Origin: Kitasatospora atroaurantiaca
Lineage (GTDB): Bacteria > Actinomycetota > Actinomycetes > Streptomycetales > Streptomycetaceae
DNA length: 64,000 nucleotides
Direction: 5' to 3'
NCBI RefSeq assembly: GCF_007828955.1
Contig: NZ_VIVR01000001.1
Span: forward strand, 5,952,001-6,016,000
Below the pieces are notes generated by a model. It had not been told where the DNA came from and did not search any database. It saw only the letters and a program-made list of their open reading frames with translations. Below, piece after piece: positions 31,560-40,777 of the stretch. Both the position numbers and the translations under genes were made by a program. Each line of letters begins with the position of its first letter. Within the stretch, counting starts at the first letter, position 1.

Positions 31560-32282
31560 ATGAACCCCACCCGCCTTCTCGGCCGCGCTGCCACCGTCAC
31601 GGCCGTGGCGGCCGGAGCTCTCGCGCTGGCCGTGCCCGCCTTCGCCCATGTCGAGGTAGAGTCCGACACCGCCCAGGCCCTGGCCACCAACGTCACCGTC
31701 ACCTTCACGGCAGAGGCGGAGTCGGAAACGGCGGGTCTCGCCAAGTTCCAGGTCGTCCTGCCCGAGGGCATCGCCCCCGGTGACGTCAAGGTGGCCGACG
31801 CGCCCCAGGGCTGGACCTTCGCGGCCACCGCCGACGGGTACACCGTCGGCGGCCCCGCGCTCGCCACGGGCAAGGACGCGGTCTACAGGATCACCATCCG
31901 TCAGCTCCCCAACGCGAAGGAGCTGGTCTTCAAGACCCTGGAGACCTACGGCGACGGCCGGATCGACCGCTGGATCGAACTCCCGCAGGGCGGTGCCGAG
32001 CCCGAGCACCCCGCGCCGATTCTCAAGCTCGCAGCCGCGGCTCCCGGAGCCACCACGGTCAGCCCGTCCACCGTGGCCCCGTCCTCGTCCGCTGCATCCT
32101 CGGCTCCGGCCAGCCCCTCCGCCGCCCCGAGCATCACCGCCTCGGCCACGCCGGCCCCCGCCGCAGGCAGCAGCGACTCCTCTCCGGCCGTCCCGATCGC
32201 CGTCGGTGCGGCCGCCGTCGTCGCCCTGGCCGCAGGCGGCGCCTGGTGGTGGCGCCGGCGCAACCGCCCTGCCGGGAGCTGA
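31560..32282 (+). CDS. YcnI-like (DUF1775) copper-binding membrane protein
   Basis: 240 residues. A signal peptide ends at AVPAFA, so the mature protein starts with His (HVEVESDTAQ), the N-terminal Cu(II)-binding histidine of YcnI; the paired Glu and the conserved Trp (PQGWTFAATADGY) are present. A Ser/Ala/Pro linker and a C-terminal helix (VPIAVGAAAVVALAAGGAWWW) with RRRR anchor it in the membrane. The family is linked to extracellular copper handling with CopCD-type proteins. The ATG at 31560 has GGAG 9 bases upstream. It is divergent from the Met/His-rich membrane protein gene. Confidence 0.88.
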   Translation: MNPTRLLGRAATVTAVAAGALALAVPAFAHVEVESDTAQALATNVTVTFTAEAESETAGLAKFQVVLPEGIAPGDVKVADAPQGWTFAATADGYTVGGPALATGKDAVYRITIRQLPNAKELVFKTLETYGDGRIDRWIELPQGGAEPEHPAPILKLAAAAPGATTVSPSTVAPSSSAASSAPASPSAAPSITASATPAPAAGSSDSSPAVPIAVGAAAVVALAAGGAWWWRRRNRPAGS

Positions 32283-32424
32283 CCGGGCGGCGGCCCGCCT
32301 CACCTCCTGGCGCCCGTCGCAGGGGCCATGGCCGAGGTCGCAGGACCCTGGGAGGGTGGATGCCGAGGCATCTGCACCCCAGCGTTGACATCTGAGGGCA
32401 CGCACCGCAGCGCCGACCCGGTCT

Positions 32425-32440
32425 ACCGCCGGCCGGCGGT
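32425..32440. other. Palindrome between ycnI-like and immunity genes
   Basis: ACCGCCGGCCGGCGGT is a 16-bp perfect palindrome, 7 bases past the immunity gene stop (minus strand). It may act as part of a terminator for the convergent genes. Confidence 0.35.
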
Positions 32441-32447
32441 TGCCCGC

Positions 32448-32951
32448 TCAGTCTTTTGTGAGCTTGTAGTCGTAGTAGTGGGCTGGACCGGTGAGGACTG
32501 CCTGGAAGTAAAGCGGCTCACCGTCGCTGGCCAGGGGAACGTCGTGCCCGGCGGTTCGGGTGAAGCCGAGGGACACCCCGGGCACGTACGCATAGTCCGT
32601 TTCGCGCAGGACGGTCAGGCCGGTTGCTTCGAGCTGGTCGAGCAGTTGCAGAGCGGGGGTGCGGAAGACGTCGATGTCGCGGAAAAGGACCCTGATCTCC
32701 TCGGCGCCAGGCTGCGGAGTCCACACCTCAGCAGAGCTGAGGGTTCTGCCGTCCTCCAGGTGGAAGACGATCTCGAACTGCGGGTGCAACACGAGCACCT
32801 TCATGTAGTGGAACTGGTCGGCGGAACCGTCGTCCTGCACTTGGACGGTGCCGAGCGCCGCGGCCGCTTCCTTGACGGCTGCCGCCGGCATACCCAGGGG
32901 GAAGCCGGTGATCCCGTGCGGCGGGTCGAGTTCAATGTCCATGGCCGTCAT
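32448..32951 (-). CDS. Putative immunity protein for the RHS toxin
   Basis: 167-residue soluble, acidic protein (MTAMDIELDPPHGITGFPLG at the start; KVLVLHPQFEIVFHLEDGRT and VLFRDIDVFRTPALQLLDQL in the middle). I recognise no named immunity family. The identification comes from position: its ATG overlaps the RHS toxin stop codon (ATGA) and it is the last gene of the operon. Coupling gives toxin and antidote together. There is no independent ribosome binding site. A second ATG at 32942 is possible. Confidence 0.65.
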   Translation of the reverse strand: MTAMDIELDPPHGITGFPLGMPAAAVKEAAAALGTVQVQDDGSADQFHYMKVLVLHPQFEIVFHLEDGRTLSSAEVWTPQPGAEEIRVLFRDIDVFRTPALQLLDQLEATGLTVLRETDYAYVPGVSLGFTRTAGHDVPLASDGEPLYFQAVLTGPAHYYDYKLTKD

Positions 32952-35900
32952 TTTAGGAGGCAGCTCCTGATCTTCCAGTTGTTGTCCTTGAGGTACTTCT
33001 GGAACTCCGCGTTGTGCGGGAGCGAGTCGGCCATCTCCTTGATCGCGGCGTCGTACTTCGTGCCGTGGACGCGCCGGATCTCGTCGATGTCCTTCTTCAT
33101 CGCCTCGTCGAACTTGCCCTGCTGGATGAGGCTTGTCTGGGCCGCGCGCCAAGCATCGGGGCCTGGGCCGGAGCCGGTGCTGATGAACTTGCGGTGGTCG
33201 TCGTACTCCATTCGGATCGAGGGCCCGTAGCCGGGGTTCAGGTCGGTGGCCAGCCCCAGCTTCTTGTAGGTGGCCTGCGCCGGCACGTGGTTGATCTCAT
33301 AGCGTTGGGTGTTGCTGCCGTCGGTCCAGTTGGCCGGCTTCAGCTTGTAGTACCAGCCGCCCATACCTGAGGGCTGCTTCTTGGCGGCCAACCCCAGCGG
33401 GTCGATCCAGGCCAGCGGATTGGGCACGTACGCATGGGGGTTGGGACCTGCGGCCAGCCCGAGGGGGTCGGTGCTCAGGTAACGGCCGGTGGCCGAGTCG
33501 TAGTACCGGAAGTAGTTGTAGTCGAGGCCGGACTCGTCGTCGTGGTACTGGCCGGGCATGCTCAGAGGGCACGAGGGTTCGTCGCCGCCGCTTGGCCGAG
33601 GGCGATGGCCCCACAGGTCGGTGACGGCGGACCAGACGACCCGGCCGTCGGTGGCGACCAACTCACTGGGGGTGCCGACCAGGTCGGTGACGATGGCGAA
33701 GAACCGCTCATCGACGGTGGATTGGTCCGCCTGGCCCGCCTGCGGGTGCCAGCTGCGCTCGGTCTGCGCTGCGGGCTGCCAACTGCCCGGCTCCCAGTCC
33801 CAGGTACGGGTACGGACGGTGCCGTCGGCCAGCGCGCCGCATTCCTCGATCAGTTGCGTGCCGTCCCAGGAGAACAGGACCTCCCCGGCGCCTTCGCTGC
33901 CCACCCCGCCGACCTGCTGTTTGGCAGTGCGGCGTCCGATCGGGTCGTACCGGTATGTCCACGAACCGTGCTCCGGCGTATCGACCCGGACCAGCTGGTC
34001 CTCCGCGTTCCAGGTGTAGTGCCATTCACGACGCTGCCCCGACAAGGTACGAACCAGCCTACGGACAAGGCGGCCCTGGTCGTCGTACTCGTACGTGGTG
34101 CGTCCCGCCGTCCGCAGCAGGGAGCCCGTGTACGCGCGTTCGCCCTGCGTCGCGCCGTTGGGGTTGCGCGAATCCTCGGCCCGGGTGATGTTGCCGAGCC
34201 GGTCGTAGACGTAGCTCTCGCTCCAGGTATCGGCGCTGACCCGGGTGACCCGTCCCGACGGTGTGAGGTCGAAGTCACGCCGACCGCGTAGGCGATCCGT
34301 CGCGAAGGCCGGGAGGCCGTCGGCGCGGTAGCCGTAAGTGCGTTCCTGAACATTGGCGTAGGCCCCGGACGCGGTGCCAGCCCCGGAGCCCGGCGTTCCG
34401 TCAAGTGCCCAGATGGACTGGGCGCTCAACCGGTTGCAGGCATCCCAGGTCTGGGTGAGCGCCGCGCCGCCGCCGAGGTAGCGGGTGGTCTCCCGGCCGC
34501 TGGCGTCGTAGCCGAAGGACAGGGCGCCGAGCGCCCCGCTAAGGCTGAGCGGCTGGCTGTTCGCGTCATAGGTCCAGGTGGAAATGACGCCCGTCGGTGT
34601 GGTGCGGCGGATTCGCCGGCCGATGAGGTCGTACGCATACGCGGTGGCCCGCCCGTCGACGCTCTCGGTAAGCACCCGGCCGGCGACGTCGCGCTCGTAC
34701 TCCAGGGCGCTGTCTCGACCGTTGATCCGAGTGAGGAACCCATGATCGTCGTAGAAGAGGGTGGTCGCCGAGCCATCGTGGCCCACCCGTTCGACGAGGT
34801 CACCGAGCAGGTTGTACGCGAAGGTGGTGCTACGCCCGGCGGAGTCGATCGTCTCCAGCAGCTGGTTGGCGCCATCGTGGCGGTAGGTGAGGCTACGGCC
34901 GTTGAAGTCGCTCTCCCCGATCAGATGCCCTGCTGCGTCGTACTGGTAGCGCCAGGTTGCGCCGTCCGTGCTGACCGAGACCAGTTGAAGTTCCGTGTCA
35001 TAGCCGAACTGCTGTCGCTCGCCGTCGGGAAGGATGCGCGTCGCAAGGCGGCCGAAGTGGCCTGTGGCGAACGTGGTGACCGCGCCGACCGGGTCTCGAT
35101 GCTCGGTGACATTGCCTTCGGCGTCGTAACCCCACGTCTCGCGCGTGCCGTCGGGGTGGATGCGCTCGAGTATCTCCCCCTCGAGTCGGCGGGTGAAGCG
35201 GGTTGTGCCGCCCATCGGGTCGGTCAGGGCGGACATGCGGCCGAACGCATCGAAGTCTGCGTGCGCGGTGTGGCCGAGCGCGTCGGTCACGGCGGTGGTA
35301 AGGCCGGCCGGGTTGGCGGCGAGGGTGCGCGTGTGGCCGAGCGGATCGGTCACCGACACCAGGTTGCCGCGCTCGTCGTAGGTGCGCACGGTCCGGGCTC
35401 CGGCCGCATCCGTGCTGGCGAGCAGGTTGCCACGGGGGTCGTAGTCGAACGCAGCAAGCAGGACGTCGGCCCGTGTCACGGACGCCACCTGACGAAGCGC
35501 GTTGTAGCCGAGTGCGATCGCACTTCCGTCCGGGGCGGTGATCAGGACCGGATCGCCGTGATCATCCAGGTCGAACCGGGTGGTCCGGTTGACCTCGTCG
35601 GTGCGGGCAATGACTCGGCCGAGTTCGTCGTACTCGGTGAGCGTCGTATGTCCCAGCGGGTTCACCGTCGTAGTGACGCGATGCTGCTCGTCGTAGTGGT
35701 ACTCGGTGGGGTGTCCGAGACTGTCGGTGGACGTGGTCACCCGGCGGGCGGTGTCGTAGTAGAAGGTGGCCGACAGATGCCCGCCATCGCCGATGCCGCG
35801 CACCACTCGGCCGGCGTCGTCGTAGACGTACTCGTAGCTCTGGCCGTTGCGGTCGATCCAGGCGGTCATACGGTCCGCGTCGTCGTACTCGTAGATGTAC

Positions 35901-36859
35901 GGCAGGCCCGAGGAGTTGACGATCCCGGCCAACTGCCCCGCGGGGTAGTACTGGTAGCCGACGACGGTGGTGCCCTGTCCGTGGGCCGTGCCGTCCAGCA
36001 GCCGCAGTCCCTCCACCCGTGGCCCCGCTTCGGTGTGGGTGATGTCGACCGCGACCCGGTACCCGCCGGTGTGTCGGACCTCGATGGGATGGCCGGACTC
36101 GTCGCGGAGGAAGGCTATTCGGTGGTCGTTGCGGTCCGAGAGGGCCGTGATCGGGCGGATGTCGCCGATCCGGTAGGAGTTGGTGCCCGAGCCGGTGAAG
36201 TGACGCGTCCAGCCCCGGTCCGGGTCCTCGATCCGGATGGTGTCCGCTGCGGGGTCCCAGGTGAGCGGCCAACGGGCGCCGGCCAGCGGATGGACCGGCT
36301 GGCCCGGTTGGGCGGGCAGCGGGTAGTGCAGGATCTGGGCGTCGTCACCGGCGTAGTGGATGCCGTCCGCGTCGATCTCGATGCGCTGGTCCAGGGTGGA
36401 GGACCAGCCCGGGCCGTGCAGCCGCCCGCCGATGTAGTCGGAGGCGTACGCGCGGCGAAGGACCAGCGGAAGCAGGCCGGGAAGGGCGAGGTCCGTCTCC
36501 GAGGTGATCACCTGACCCGAGACCACATCCACCGGGTCGCCGGCGGTCCGGCAGCCGATATTGCCGTCCGCCGCCTGCCCACGCTTACCGCCCCGGCCCA
36601 GCGGCCGCTCGCCCTTCCCGCGCCGGCCACCGCCGGGTCCCTTGGGACCGTGAGGCATGTCCTTCTTGCCGCCGTCGAGGATCTTCTTGAGGTCGGCCGC
36701 GTGTTTGGCGTCGGCTTCGCGGGTGTTGTGGGCGACCTTCTTCAGGTTGTCGCCGGCCTTGCGGTAGAAGTTCTTGAGCGCCTTGCCGGCGTCGTCGGCC
36801 AGCGTCTTGCCCAGCTTCTGTGCCCCGTGCTCCAGCGCTTTGACGATCTGGTTGCTCAT
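32948..36859 (-). CDS. RHS-repeat polymorphic toxin with C-terminal putative nuclease domain
   Basis: 1303 residues. Residues 1-70 are a charged helical start (MSNQIVKALEHGAQKLGKTL). A DUF6531-type segment follows (GDPVDVVSGQVITSETDLAL), then about 900 residues of RHS/YD repeats (many GRVxxxxDxxG and YxYDxxGxL units), closing with the RHS core YDSATGRYLSTDPLGLAAGP. The last 145 residues after PLGLA are the variable toxin. This has an ExNH motif (RYEINHVPAQ; Glu1188, His1191), a DDH at 1220-1222 and STGSG, resembling HNH-type nuclease toxins, which is inference. It overlaps both the WXG100-like gene upstream and the immunity gene downstream by ATGA. The WXG100-like partner suggests type VII export. 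Confidence 0.85.
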   Translation of the reverse strand: MSNQIVKALEHGAQKLGKTLADDAGKALKNFYRKAGDNLKKVAHNTREADAKHAADLKKILDGGKKDMPHGPKGPGGGRRGKGERPLGRGGKRGQAADGNIGCRTAGDPVDVVSGQVITSETDLALPGLLPLVLRRAYASDYIGGRLHGPGWSSTLDQRIEIDADGIHYAGDDAQILHYPLPAQPGQPVHPLAGARWPLTWDPAADTIRIEDPDRGWTRHFTGSGTNSYRIGDIRPITALSDRNDHRIAFLRDESGHPIEVRHTGGYRVAVDITHTEAGPRVEGLRLLDGTAHGQGTTVVGYQYYPAGQLAGIVNSSGLPYIYEYDDADRMTAWIDRNGQSYEYVYDDAGRVVRGIGDGGHLSATFYYDTARRVTTSTDSLGHPTEYHYDEQHRVTTTVNPLGHTTLTEYDELGRVIARTDEVNRTTRFDLDDHGDPVLITAPDGSAIALGYNALRQVASVTRADVLLAAFDYDPRGNLLASTDAAGARTVRTYDERGNLVSVTDPLGHTRTLAANPAGLTTAVTDALGHTAHADFDAFGRMSALTDPMGGTTRFTRRLEGEILERIHPDGTRETWGYDAEGNVTEHRDPVGAVTTFATGHFGRLATRILPDGERQQFGYDTELQLVSVSTDGATWRYQYDAAGHLIGESDFNGRSLTYRHDGANQLLETIDSAGRSTTFAYNLLGDLVERVGHDGSATTLFYDDHGFLTRINGRDSALEYERDVAGRVLTESVDGRATAYAYDLIGRRIRRTTPTGVISTWTYDANSQPLSLSGALGALSFGYDASGRETTRYLGGGAALTQTWDACNRLSAQSIWALDGTPGSGAGTASGAYANVQERTYGYRADGLPAFATDRLRGRRDFDLTPSGRVTRVSADTWSESYVYDRLGNITRAEDSRNPNGATQGERAYTGSLLRTAGRTTYEYDDQGRLVRRLVRTLSGQRREWHYTWNAEDQLVRVDTPEHGSWTYRYDPIGRRTAKQQVGGVGSEGAGEVLFSWDGTQLIEECGALADGTVRTRTWDWEPGSWQPAAQTERSWHPQAGQADQSTVDERFFAIVTDLVGTPSELVATDGRVVWSAVTDLWGHRPRPSGGDEPSCPLSMPGQYHDDESGLDYNYFRYYDSATGRYLSTDPLGLAAGPNPHAYVPNPLAWIDPLGLAAKKQPSGMGGWYYKLKPANWTDGSNTQRYEINHVPAQATYKKLGLATDLNPGYGPSIRMEYDDHRKFISTGSGPGPDAWRAAQTSLIQQGKFDEAMKKDIDEIRRVHGTKYDAAIKEMADSLPHNAEFQKYLKDNNWKIRSCLLK

Positions 36860-37581
36860 TCGAAGCTCACCCCCGCGATCTTGGACTGGAACGCCTGTGC
36901 GTGGCCGGCCACCGTCTCGGCGTGGTCGTGCATCGTCCGCGCGTGTCCCTCCAACGCGTCGGGGTCGATCCGGAACCCGGTGCCACCGCCCCCGCCGCCG
37001 GACACCCCGAGTGCCGACTCCGCGGCCTGGAACACCAGCCCGCTCACCGCTCCTGCGACCACCTCGATGAGCGGGTCGATGGCTGCCTCGATCACCTGGC
37101 CGATGATGTACTGCTCCAACTGCTGCTCGAGGTAGTTGATGAGGCGCTTTGCTGCCTCTTCGATTGCGATAACCGCGGCCTCGGCCAACCCGAACGTCGC
37201 GACTGCCGCCGCCTGGTCGGCCACGAAGGCCGCTGCCAGCACCACCAGCTCGGCGATCGTCTCGACCTTCATCGCCACGATCACATCGGCTGACACGTCG
37301 AGCGCTGTCGCTACCACATGACACGCTTGCACCAGCTCGTTCATGTGAGAGTCCGACAGCTGCGCCCACTTGGCGAGCAGGGCCTGGTACGAGGCGCCCT
37401 CGTAGGCCTCGCCGAGCCGCTGGACCGTCGCTGTCGAATCCGCGTGGGCGGAGTCCACGTTCTCCGCGAACTCCCGCACGTGCGAGGCGAACTCACGCAC
37501 CGCGTCCTCGTTGACCGTCGGCCAGTTGATGCCGATGAACGACAGCAGTGAAACCACCTCGCCAGGCAACTCGATCGCCAC
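36856..37581 (-). CDS. WXG100-like export partner of the RHS toxin
   Basis: 241 residues. The first 110 form a WXG100-like helical hairpin (MAIELPGEVVSLLSFIGINW, AKWAQLSDSHMNELVQACHV), followed by hydrophobic helices and a Gly6 linker leading to a second short helical part (DPDALEGHARTMHDHAETVA). It is paralogous to the N-terminus of the protein at 6715-8187. GTG start with GGGGAG 5 bases upstream. Its TGA stop overlaps the RHS ATG, so it is produced with the toxin and probably guides it to the ESX/type VII system. No ESX machinery is encoded in this window. Confidence 0.8.
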   Translation of the reverse strand: MAIELPGEVVSLLSFIGINWPTVNEDAVREFASHVREFAENVDSAHADSTATVQRLGEAYEGASYQALLAKWAQLSDSHMNELVQACHVVATALDVSADVIVAMKVETIAELVVLAAAFVADQAAAVATFGLAEAAVIAIEEAAKRLINYLEQQLEQYIIGQVIEAAIDPLIEVVAGAVSGLVFQAAESALGVSGGGGGGTGFRIDPDALEGHARTMHDHAETVAGHAQAFQSKIAGVSFE

Positions 37582-37615
37582 AGGCTCCCCCTCGGCCGTC
37601 AGTGGACAGATGTTC

Positions 37616-37629
37616 GCTTGACGTCAAGC
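37616..37629. promoter_or_regulatory. Palindrome upstream of the RHS operon
   Basis: GCTTGACGTCAAGC, a 14-bp perfect palindrome, lies 35 bases upstream of the first gene of the toxin operon. The position fits an operator. It differs in sequence from the palindrome before the other WXG100-like gene. Confidence 0.45.
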
Positions 37630-37787
37630 TATCCGACGCTTCGGCGGGCTTGAACGGTTCTCCAGCCACGGCCGACGAAAAATGGGGCCGAGCTGGGCAT
37701 GGGCTTCTCACGGCCGGACGGGGTGACGGGACGGAGTGTGTCCACTGAACTGTGTGTCTGTCTCAGGCGACTTGGTACACGGCGTCG

Positions 37788-39851
37788 CTACTGCGAGGCG
37801 GTGGGCGTCCAGTTGCCCAGCCAGTCGGCGATCTCCTGGCCGGAGGCCTGGGCGTCGGTCAGCTGAGGGCGGTTGGTGCTCGCGGTGCCCGCGCCGGGGC
37901 CGGTGTTCCGGTACTCCGCGAAGCGGTCGTCCTTCCAGGAGAAGCCGCCCATGTCGGACCACGGGGTGGACCTGACGGCCTTGCTGAGCGTGGAGTTGCG
38001 CACCGTGGTCTGCGGGTCGAGGGTCGCGTCGCCGCCTGCGTGCCAGTTGCGGCCGAGGTAGAAGCTCCCGTCGGACACGTCGCCGTTGATCGTGCTGCCG
38101 GTGATCAGGAAGCCCTTGCGGTCGGCGGGGGTGCTGGGCGCGGTGACGAAGCCTGCCGAGCTGCCGTCCGAGCGCTTCTTGAGGGTGATCACCGAGTGGT
38201 CGATCACGGCGCTGGCCCGGCCGAAGATGAAGTCGACATTCCCCACGATGTAGGAGTTCGTGACGTAGACCCGGCCGAGCTTCTCGCAGGCGGCGGTGTC
38301 CAGTTCGAGGGTGTCCTGGTCTCCGGTGACGATCACGCTGTCGAGAAGGACCATGTCGGCGCCGGTGCGCAGCGCCACCGCCTGGGCGCTGATGCTCGGG
38401 TTGGCCTTCTCGTCGAAGTCGTTGGAGACGGTGAGGTTGCGGGCCTGGAAGTCGTCGGCCTCGACTGCGACGGTGGCGCTGCCGGGGGTGCCGTAGGTGC
38501 CGGAGCCGTCCGGCTTGGGGGTGCCCGCGGCGTTGTTGTGGACGATGACGGTGTCCTGGCGGCTGCCGCCGCTGCCCTGAAGGGTGATGTGCGGCTTGTT
38601 CGACGGGATCTTGACCGTCTCGCGGTAGGTGCCGGGCTTGACGGAGATGACGACCCGTGAGGTGTTGTTCGCCGGTACGGCGTCGACGGCGGCCTGCACG
38701 GTCCTGTACTGGCCGGAGCCGTCCCCGGCCACGGTCAGGGTGGTCGCGGCCGGGGTGGCGGTGGTCGCCGTGCCGATGGCGGAGCGGGGGCCGGCGCCGG
38801 ACCTCACCTTCGAGGGGACGTCGGCGGCCGGGTCGAGGGTGTAGCTGTAATAGGACGTGGGGTCGAAAGCCGTCCCGCCGCTCTCGTTACGCCCGGTGGT
38901 GTTCACGAAGACGTTGCCGCGCTGCACGAGGGCGGCCGTGCTGTCCTTGGTGACCGGGTTGTTGAGCCCTTCGAAGTAGCTGTTCTCCAGGACCATCTTC
39001 GTCGCGCCGCGCGCGTAGTTGCCGTACGCCGAGGTGATGGACGTGCCCGGGTCGTCCTGCAGGTAGTTGTTGTACAAGTGTGCGTGCGCCACGTTGTCGG
39101 TGGACGGGTTGCGCTGTTCGGTCTCGTGGAACCAGTTGTGGTGGATGGTGATGTCGGCGGTGACGTGGTCGGTCCAGCCGATGCCGAAGGCCTTGTTGTC
39201 GTTCTGCAGCCGGTTCCAGGACACCGTCAGGTAGGTGGTGTCCTTGCGGCTGTCGATCAGCCCGTCGGCCATGTGGCGCAGATCTTTGTGGTCGATCCAC
39301 ACATGGTGGGCGCCGTCCATCTGGATGGCGTCCCAGTCGTGCTCCTTGTCGTTCCATGTGCCGGCGTACGAGTGACGGATCGTCAGGTTCCTGATGATCA
39401 CGTTGTGCACGCCCTGCCCGAGGAAGAACCCTCCGCCGACGATCTGGCCCGAAGTGCCCGAGCCCACGATCGTCTTGTCCGAGGCGACCTTGATCTCCTT
39501 GCCTTTGGGGTCCATGGTGATCGCCCCCGCCACGACGATGACGTACGGCTGCGAGGCGGTCGCGTACTTCTCCAGGTCGGCCAGGGTCTTCACGGTGACG
39601 ATCGCGCCGTCCCGCCCGCCGTAAGTACCGTTCTGTCCCAGCGCATGGACGGAGGCGAAGCCGTCTGCGGCGTCACGGGCCCACGCGGGGACGACGGTGG
39701 CCGCCGCCGCCTTCGGCTGCACGTCCTCGCCGAATGCTCCGAAGCCCGCGCCGTACGACAGACCGACCGCAGCGGCCGCCGCCACCGGGATGCCGACGAT
39801 CAGGCCGAGCTTGCGCCTGCGGTGCCGTGCCTTGTGCTGAGTGGTGTCCAT
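37788..39851 (-). CDS. Secreted pectate lyase (PL1)-pectin methylesterase (CE8) fusion
   Basis: 687 residues. A Sec signal peptide (RRRKLGLIVGIPVAAAAAVG) precedes a PL1 pectate lyase domain (about 60-375; HHVWIDHKDLRHMADGLIDS, YLTVSWNRLQNDNKAFGIGW). A CE8 pectin methylesterase domain fills about 385-680, with catalytic motifs VTGDQDTLELDTAA, NVDFIFGRASAVIDHS and SFYLGRNWHAGGD. De-esterification and cleavage of the same polymer in one polypeptide is an efficient arrangement, because PL1 lyases prefer de-esterified pectate. The gene lies downstream of a sigma/anti-sigma pair (same strand, 92 bp apart from the anti-sigma-like gene). Confidence 0.92.
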   Translation of the reverse strand: MDTTQHKARHRRRKLGLIVGIPVAAAAAVGLSYGAGFGAFGEDVQPKAAAATVVPAWARDAADGFASVHALGQNGTYGGRDGAIVTVKTLADLEKYATASQPYVIVVAGAITMDPKGKEIKVASDKTIVGSGTSGQIVGGGFFLGQGVHNVIIRNLTIRHSYAGTWNDKEHDWDAIQMDGAHHVWIDHKDLRHMADGLIDSRKDTTYLTVSWNRLQNDNKAFGIGWTDHVTADITIHHNWFHETEQRNPSTDNVAHAHLYNNYLQDDPGTSITSAYGNYARGATKMVLENSYFEGLNNPVTKDSTAALVQRGNVFVNTTGRNESGGTAFDPTSYYSYTLDPAADVPSKVRSGAGPRSAIGTATTATPAATTLTVAGDGSGQYRTVQAAVDAVPANNTSRVVISVKPGTYRETVKIPSNKPHITLQGSGGSRQDTVIVHNNAAGTPKPDGSGTYGTPGSATVAVEADDFQARNLTVSNDFDEKANPSISAQAVALRTGADMVLLDSVIVTGDQDTLELDTAACEKLGRVYVTNSYIVGNVDFIFGRASAVIDHSVITLKKRSDGSSAGFVTAPSTPADRKGFLITGSTINGDVSDGSFYLGRNWHAGGDATLDPQTTVRNSTLSKAVRSTPWSDMGGFSWKDDRFAEYRNTGPGAGTASTNRPQLTDAQASGQEIADWLGNWTPTASQ

Positions 39852-39943
39852 TGCCTCATCTGCCTTGGGAGGGTTGGTGGGTGTTGCATCAGCCAGTCAC
39901 CGCCGCAGGCGAAAAGGTTGCCGCAGGTTTTGCGCGCCGTCGC

Positions 39944-40777
39944 TCAGGTGCCGGGTGCGAAGTCGCCCCAGACCGAGGGTTTCGTGTCCGCCGTGCTCGC
40001 GTCCGCCCGGTAGGTGTCGCCGTGGGCGTCCCGGCCGCCCGCCGTGTGGTTGTACTGGCCGGCGAAGACGTGCTGTCCCACCGGGACGGTCCTGCCGGAC
40101 TTGAGCGTCCAGCGGTAGACGAGCACGCCGTTGTCCTCCCGTACGGAGATGGTGAAGTCGTCACCTGGCAGGGTCTGCCAGCTTCCCGTGTTCCGGACGC
40201 CGCCCGTCTGGGCGATGCGCAGTTCCACGGTCAGCGCGGTCAGGGGCTTGCGGGTCCTGAGGGTGACGTTGCTCTGGGCCCAGAAGCTGTTGCTGTGGGG
40301 ATCGACGGATCCGTCGGCCCACAGGGGCCCGTCCTCGGTGTGTGTGCCGCCGGGTGGGGCTGCGGACGTGTGGCCGGGCTGCGGCGTGGTGGCGGGTGCG
40401 GATGGCCGACCGGTGCCGGACGGTGACGGCGTGTCGCCCGGCTGTCCTGACCCGGGGGAGCGGGGTGAGGGGGACGGCGAGGAACCGGCGGCGGAGCTCT
40501 CGGAGCCGGCGGCCGCCTCCTGCCGGGGTTCGCTGTTCTGGACCACGGCGCCCACGGCGAGGCCGCCGGCCGCCAGGGCCGCACCGGTGGCGAGTGCGGC
40601 GAGCGCGAGCCTCGGCCAGGACAGGCCGAGCCGGATGCGGTGCCGGGCCTTGCGGGTGCCGGTGGAACGGGCGGCGGGGGACGTGGTCATGCCGCGCTCC
40701 AGGCGGGCGAGGATGCGGGCCCGGTCCGGCTGGTGGGCGGCGGCGGCCTCCCGGAGCCGCCGGTGCAGATCGTCCAT
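39944..40777 (-). CDS. Anti-sigma-like membrane protein with extracellular domain
   Basis: 277 residues. The first 50 are cytoplasmic (MDDLHRRLREAAAAHQPDRA, anti-sigma-like helices), followed by one membrane helix (LALAALATGAALAAGGLAVG), a 75-residue Ser/Pro/Gly linker, and an extracellular beta-rich domain of about 125 residues (HSNSFWAQSNVTLRTRKPLT, YRWTLKSGRTVPVGQHVFAG). That domain resembles carbohydrate-binding modules, though I cannot name the family. ATG with GGAGGA 7 bases upstream; it overlaps the sigma stop (TGATG). The layout parallels RsgI-type sensors, in which an external sugar-binding domain controls a sigma factor. Anti-sigma function is inferred from coupling. Confidence 0.7.
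   Translation of the reverse strand: MDDLHRRLREAAAAHQPDRARILARLERGMTTSPAARSTGTRKARHRIRLGLSWPRLALAALATGAALAAGGLAVGAVVQNSEPRQEAAAGSESSAAGSSPSPSPRSPGSGQPGDTPSPSGTGRPSAPATTPQPGHTSAAPPGGTHTEDGPLWADGSVDPHSNSFWAQSNVTLRTRKPLTALTVELRIAQTGGVRNTGSWQTLPGDDFTISVREDNGVLVYRWTLKSGRTVPVGQHVFAGQYNHTAGGRDAHGDTYRADASTADTKPSVWGDFAPGT

Noticed and set aside
34742..37135. Long plus-strand frame (797 codons) opposite the RHS gene
   Set aside because: Mirror frame of the RHS repeats; the repeated composition follows the YD repeats on the coding strand.
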